A stretch of 64,000 bases of DNA from Lepidodermella squamata. Lineage: Eukaryota; Gastrotricha. The notes below the pieces were generated by a model. It was not told where the DNA came from and ran no database searches. It saw only the letters and a program-made list of their open reading frames with translations. Below are positions 61,501 to 64,000 of the stretch, in pieces; the first letter of the stretch is position 1, and each line of letters begins with the position of its first letter. Location of the stretch: positions 1,116,001 through 1,180,000 of the forward strand of contig JBLDXI010000029.1 in the NCBI GenBank assembly GCA_047495785.1. Direction: 5' to 3'. Position numbers and translations under genes: made by a program.

Positions 61501-61799
61501 GTTAGTTGCGGGAAGGACGGGTCGAGCCCAACAATCGAATCGAATACCTCGCTCAGGTAGTCCGTCGCCTGGCCACTGCCGCAGCCAATATCAACCGCAA
61601 CATTATAGTCGTTTTTATCTATCCACTAAATTTGAGCAATTTTCAATTAAATTATTCCACGAATTATGATAAAATTTACCCCATTAATTACGCCGAAAAT
61701 TCGCTGGAAAATGGCTTTGGAATAAGATGGTCGGTAACTTTTGTATAAATTAGCATGTCCCTTATCTGCGAAACGCTCAGTAAATTTTACTTCGGACAT
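58574..61799 (-). CDS. Class I SAM-dependent methyltransferase, array gene 2, with a 2.2 kb intron
   Basis: Six exons on the minus strand: 61799-61680, 61625-61456, 59300-59057, 59002-58899, 58845-58714 and 58658-58574; 855 nt, 284 residues. It has the same exon lengths as gene 3 (120/170/244/104/132) except the last. The N-terminus is FTERFADKGHANLYKSYRP, motif I is VDIGCGSGQAT, the acidic position is in IVGLDPSF, and the later strand carries ILKPGGVLVLTAY. The frame is intact across intron 2 (59301-61455), which holds a decayed transposon where the paralogue introns are only about 50 bp. It could be misread as two gene fragments. Substrate unknown. Confidence 0.8.
59301..61455. other. Enlarged intron 2 of array gene 2
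   Basis: 2155 bp, against about 50 bp for the same intron in genes 1, 3 and 4. It contains a decayed DDE transposase on the plus strand, a short palindrome (ATTCGGAATGATTCCGAAT, near 59893) and an unassigned open frame at 60758-61009. I see no convincing terminal inverted repeats. Confidence 0.7.
60224..60520 (+). mobile_element. Decayed Tc1/mariner-like (DDE) transposase fragment
   Basis: The frame reads VIGPFITAFSGESTQTGDSY then LKMLKEKVMPAL, the familiar block around the second acidic residue of Tc1/mariner and IS630-type transposases. A degraded stretch follows where the Pro-Arg-Ser block should be, partly in another frame. No full-length frame remains. It lies antisense inside the methyltransferase intron. 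Confidence 0.6.
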
Positions 61800-61814
61800 T
61801 TCAATAAAAATCCT
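61800..61814 (-). promoter_or_regulatory. Splice acceptor 13 nt before the gene 2 ATG (possible trans-splice site)
   Basis: ATATTTTAG on the minus strand ends at 61813, the same spacing as at gene 1. The gap to the gene 3 stop is 177 bp. Confidence 0.5.
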
Positions 61815-61976
61815 AAAATATTGAATAAATTATTTCTTCACTAGCATCACTACTTTTGGATCAAAAAATCTCAATAGGTTTCTTCAGGGATAGAAAAATG
61901 TTAGTTGACTTGGAGGAAGTAAAATCTGGAATGACTGGAATTGAAAAAATGTCCTCGTAAAATACTGGCATTAAAT

Positions 61977-63096
61977 TCATTTCAACGGCTTTCGAGAAAA
62001 GGAAAGACCAACAGGCCACGTGAAGCACACCGGGGCATCTCCAAATAAGCCACTCCATCTGAAAAAAAAATCCATAAATTTTTCAAAATTTAATAATGTT
62101 TTCAATTTACTTGGCCGATAGATTATCCAGTAACGACGAGTCACCCGTATTTTTCACGTGAATTTGCCACGTCGACCACGTCCTCATATAATTTACGTAT
62201 CGATCAACGGTCCAACGCTCTTTCATTTTCACATCGAACAATCTTAAAAATTGGGTATAAAAATATTTAAAATTTTTTAAAACTTTTTTCGGACCTGATT
62301 TGTTCATCAAAAGGCAGTGGCAGATTACGATACAAACTCGAGACATGCTCAACAACTTTGCTAGGCATCAGACCGCTTTTGAACTGAGTGTCGTAAAACT
62401 GAAAAATTTGAATAAATTGTTCAAGATATTCACCGATTTTTTTCAAATCACAAACCGACTCCAACTCGGCATTGAATTCTTTGAATTTTTCGACGCCGTG
62501 TCTAGCGATTAAATCTTGATTTTCATCCTGCTCGATATATGACGAGCCATAGATGGCTAGGACTATGCTTCCTCCAGGCTTGAGGACGCGATCAACCTCG
62601 GCGTAAAATGTGGGCAAATCAAACCAATGGGCAGCCGTAAACGCTTGGATAAAGCAACAGGATGTGTCCCGAAATGGCAAATAAGACGCCGATCCAACTC
62701 TGAAAAATTTAGATTTTTTCAATTTTTCAATGAAAATAGTTGAAACTAACATAAACGAAGCTTTTGATCGGCAAACTCCGGAATTATAAGCCTCCACTAG
62801 TTGCGAAAACGAGGGGTCTAGCCCGACTATTGAGTCGAAAATATTGGCCAAATAATCGGAGGCTTGGCCACTTCCACAACCAATGTCAATCGCAACATTG
62901 TAATCGCTTTTATCAATCCACTATTTCAGGTAAATTATCTTCGATCAGTTAGAACAGCTGCAATTTTTAATCTTACTGGATTGATTATTTCTTGGATTTT
63001 ATCGAAAATTTCTTTGGAATAAGTTGGCCGGTATGATTTGTACAAATTAGCGTGGCCTTTGTCCGCGAAACGTTCGGTATATTTTACAGAAGTCAT
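61977..63096 (-). CDS. Class I SAM-dependent methyltransferase, array gene 3
   Basis: Six exons on the minus strand: 63096-62977, 62920-62751, 62699-62456, 62398-62295, 62242-62111 and 62058-61977; 852 nt, 283 residues. The N-terminus is VKYTERFADKGHANLYKSYR, motif I IDIGCGSGQA, and the later strand LKPGGSIVLAIYG. Near the C-terminus it has CFTWPVGLSFSRKPLK, a tail shared by all four genes in the form W-P-[VL]-G…RKP. Its sequence is closest to gene 2, which suggests a recent duplication. Substrate unknown. Confidence 0.85.
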
Positions 63097-63118
63097 TTGA
63101 TAGTAAATTTGATTGCCT
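63097..63118 (-). promoter_or_regulatory. Splice acceptor 20 nt before the gene 3 ATG (possible trans-splice site)
   Basis: ATTTTTAG on the minus strand ends at 63117. The gap to the gene 4 stop is 103 bp. Confidence 0.5.
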
Positions 63119-63199
63119 AAAAATGAATAAAGAAAAGGATTCAAATTTCAGAGATTCGATAACAAAATTGAACAAAATGAAAGATTGAAAATTCTATGC

Positions 63200-64000
63200 T
63201 ACAGTGGTTTCCTGGAAAATATCAAACCAACTGGCCATGAAAAGCATAGTAAGGTGTCACCAAAAATGTGTTTCCATCTAGAATTAGAATTTTTTCTCAT
63301 AAAATTACAATTTAAATCAAAATTCAAACTTTGATTCAAAATCGCCAAGCTTTGACGAGTCGCCAGTTTTTTGGATGTAAATTCGCCAACCGGACCAAGT
63401 TTTCAGGTAACTGACGAATCGTTCGATGGTCCAGTTTTCGCGCATTTTCAAATCGCGAAATCTTCGAGAAATCACATCATAAATAAAGAAAATGTTGCCT
63501 AATTTCCTATTTACCTGATTTGCTCTTGATATGGCAGTGGAAAATTTTGGAAAAGACCATAGACATGCTCCGCAATACCACGAGGCATTAGCCCATTGAG
63601 AAAATAGAAATCATACAACTAAATTTCGAATTATAATAAATAATTTCCCGTAATTCTCCTAAAGAAACAAACATTTTTTAATTCCGCGTTTAGTTTTTCG
63701 AACGATTCAGCGCCAAATTCTGGGACCAGGTGTTGGTTTTCGCTTAATTCAGGGTAAGATGCCGCGTAGACTGCTAAGACTAAACCTCCTCCGGGTTTCA
63801 AAATACGATCAACCTCGGCATAAAACACCGGTATATCGAACCAATGAGCAGCAGTGAAAGCTTGAATTAAGCTACAAGATTCGTCTCGAAACGGCAGATA
63901 AGACGCTGATCCAGCTCTTTAATTGGCAACGTTCAATTTTTTTTATGTAACTCACGAATTCAAAACTAACATAAAAGATCCTTTCGATTCGCAAATTTCT
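63200..64000 (-). CDS. Class I SAM-dependent methyltransferase, array gene 4 (5' part beyond window)
   Basis: Visible exons on the minus strand: end of exon 2 (64000-63971), 63916-63673, 63618-63515, 63461-63330 and 63278-63200. Their lengths 244, 104 and 132 nt equal those of genes 2 and 3. It keeps AGSASYLPFRDESCS, ILKPGGGLVLAVYAA and the W-P-V-G…RKPL tail. SAM motif I lies outside the window. Confidence 0.8.

Overview
This is a eukaryotic, animal-type genomic window. The coding genes are split by very short introns, mostly about 45-60 bp with GT...TTTTCAG ends, and there are four kinds of nuclear tRNA genes. Recognisable animal families include a SoxC transcription factor, a GABA-B-like class C receptor, a neuropeptide precursor, chymotrypsin-fold protease homologues and a LamG-domain membrane protein. 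Short introns, TTTTCAG acceptors, and closely packed same-strand genes with an acceptor AG just before the ATG all suggest a small-genome invertebrate that may use spliced-leader trans-splicing. A nematode-like ecdysozoan is my leading guess, but no single feature proves it. All exon-intron models below were built by eye. For every multi-exon model the summed exon lengths are divisible by three and the joins keep the reading frame.

Layout. 1-3.6 kb: 3' part of a Thr-rich, LamG-containing membrane protein. 3.7 kb: tRNA-Ser. 4.0-8.2 kb: a 13-exon gene for a secreted protein with two catalytically dead protease domains, flanked on the opposite strand by two paralogous small genes. 8.2-14.1 kb: desert rich in triplet repeats. 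14.2-18.0 kb: nuclear protein with three Myb/SANT-like domains. 19.2-23.6 kb: decayed and freshly duplicated repeats, including fragments of a Cys-containing exon family and an LTR-like segment. 24.0-25.2 kb: orphan secreted Cys-rich protein, possibly GPI-anchored. 26.4-28.0 kb: four tRNAs (Ser, Gln, Gln, Lys). 32.0-34.8 kb: SoxC. 34.8-53.0 kb: an 18 kb desert full of trinucleotide microsatellites. 53.0-53.6 kb: neuropeptide precursor. 54.5-56.8 kb: intronless GABA-B-like receptor. 57.3-64 kb: four tandem SAM-dependent methyltransferase genes, all on the minus strand, the last cut by the window end.

The clearest local stories are four. The methyltransferase array looks operon-like: gaps of 103-177 bp, a splice acceptor 13-20 nt before each internal ATG, and an AATAAA seen only after the last gene. 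The tandem pseudoprotease has lost catalytic residues in both domains. The neuropeptide precursor contains two related peptides, one of them predicted to be amidated. A short motif, TTAAGGYGGA followed by a T run, recurs in the deserts and in all three SoxC introns.
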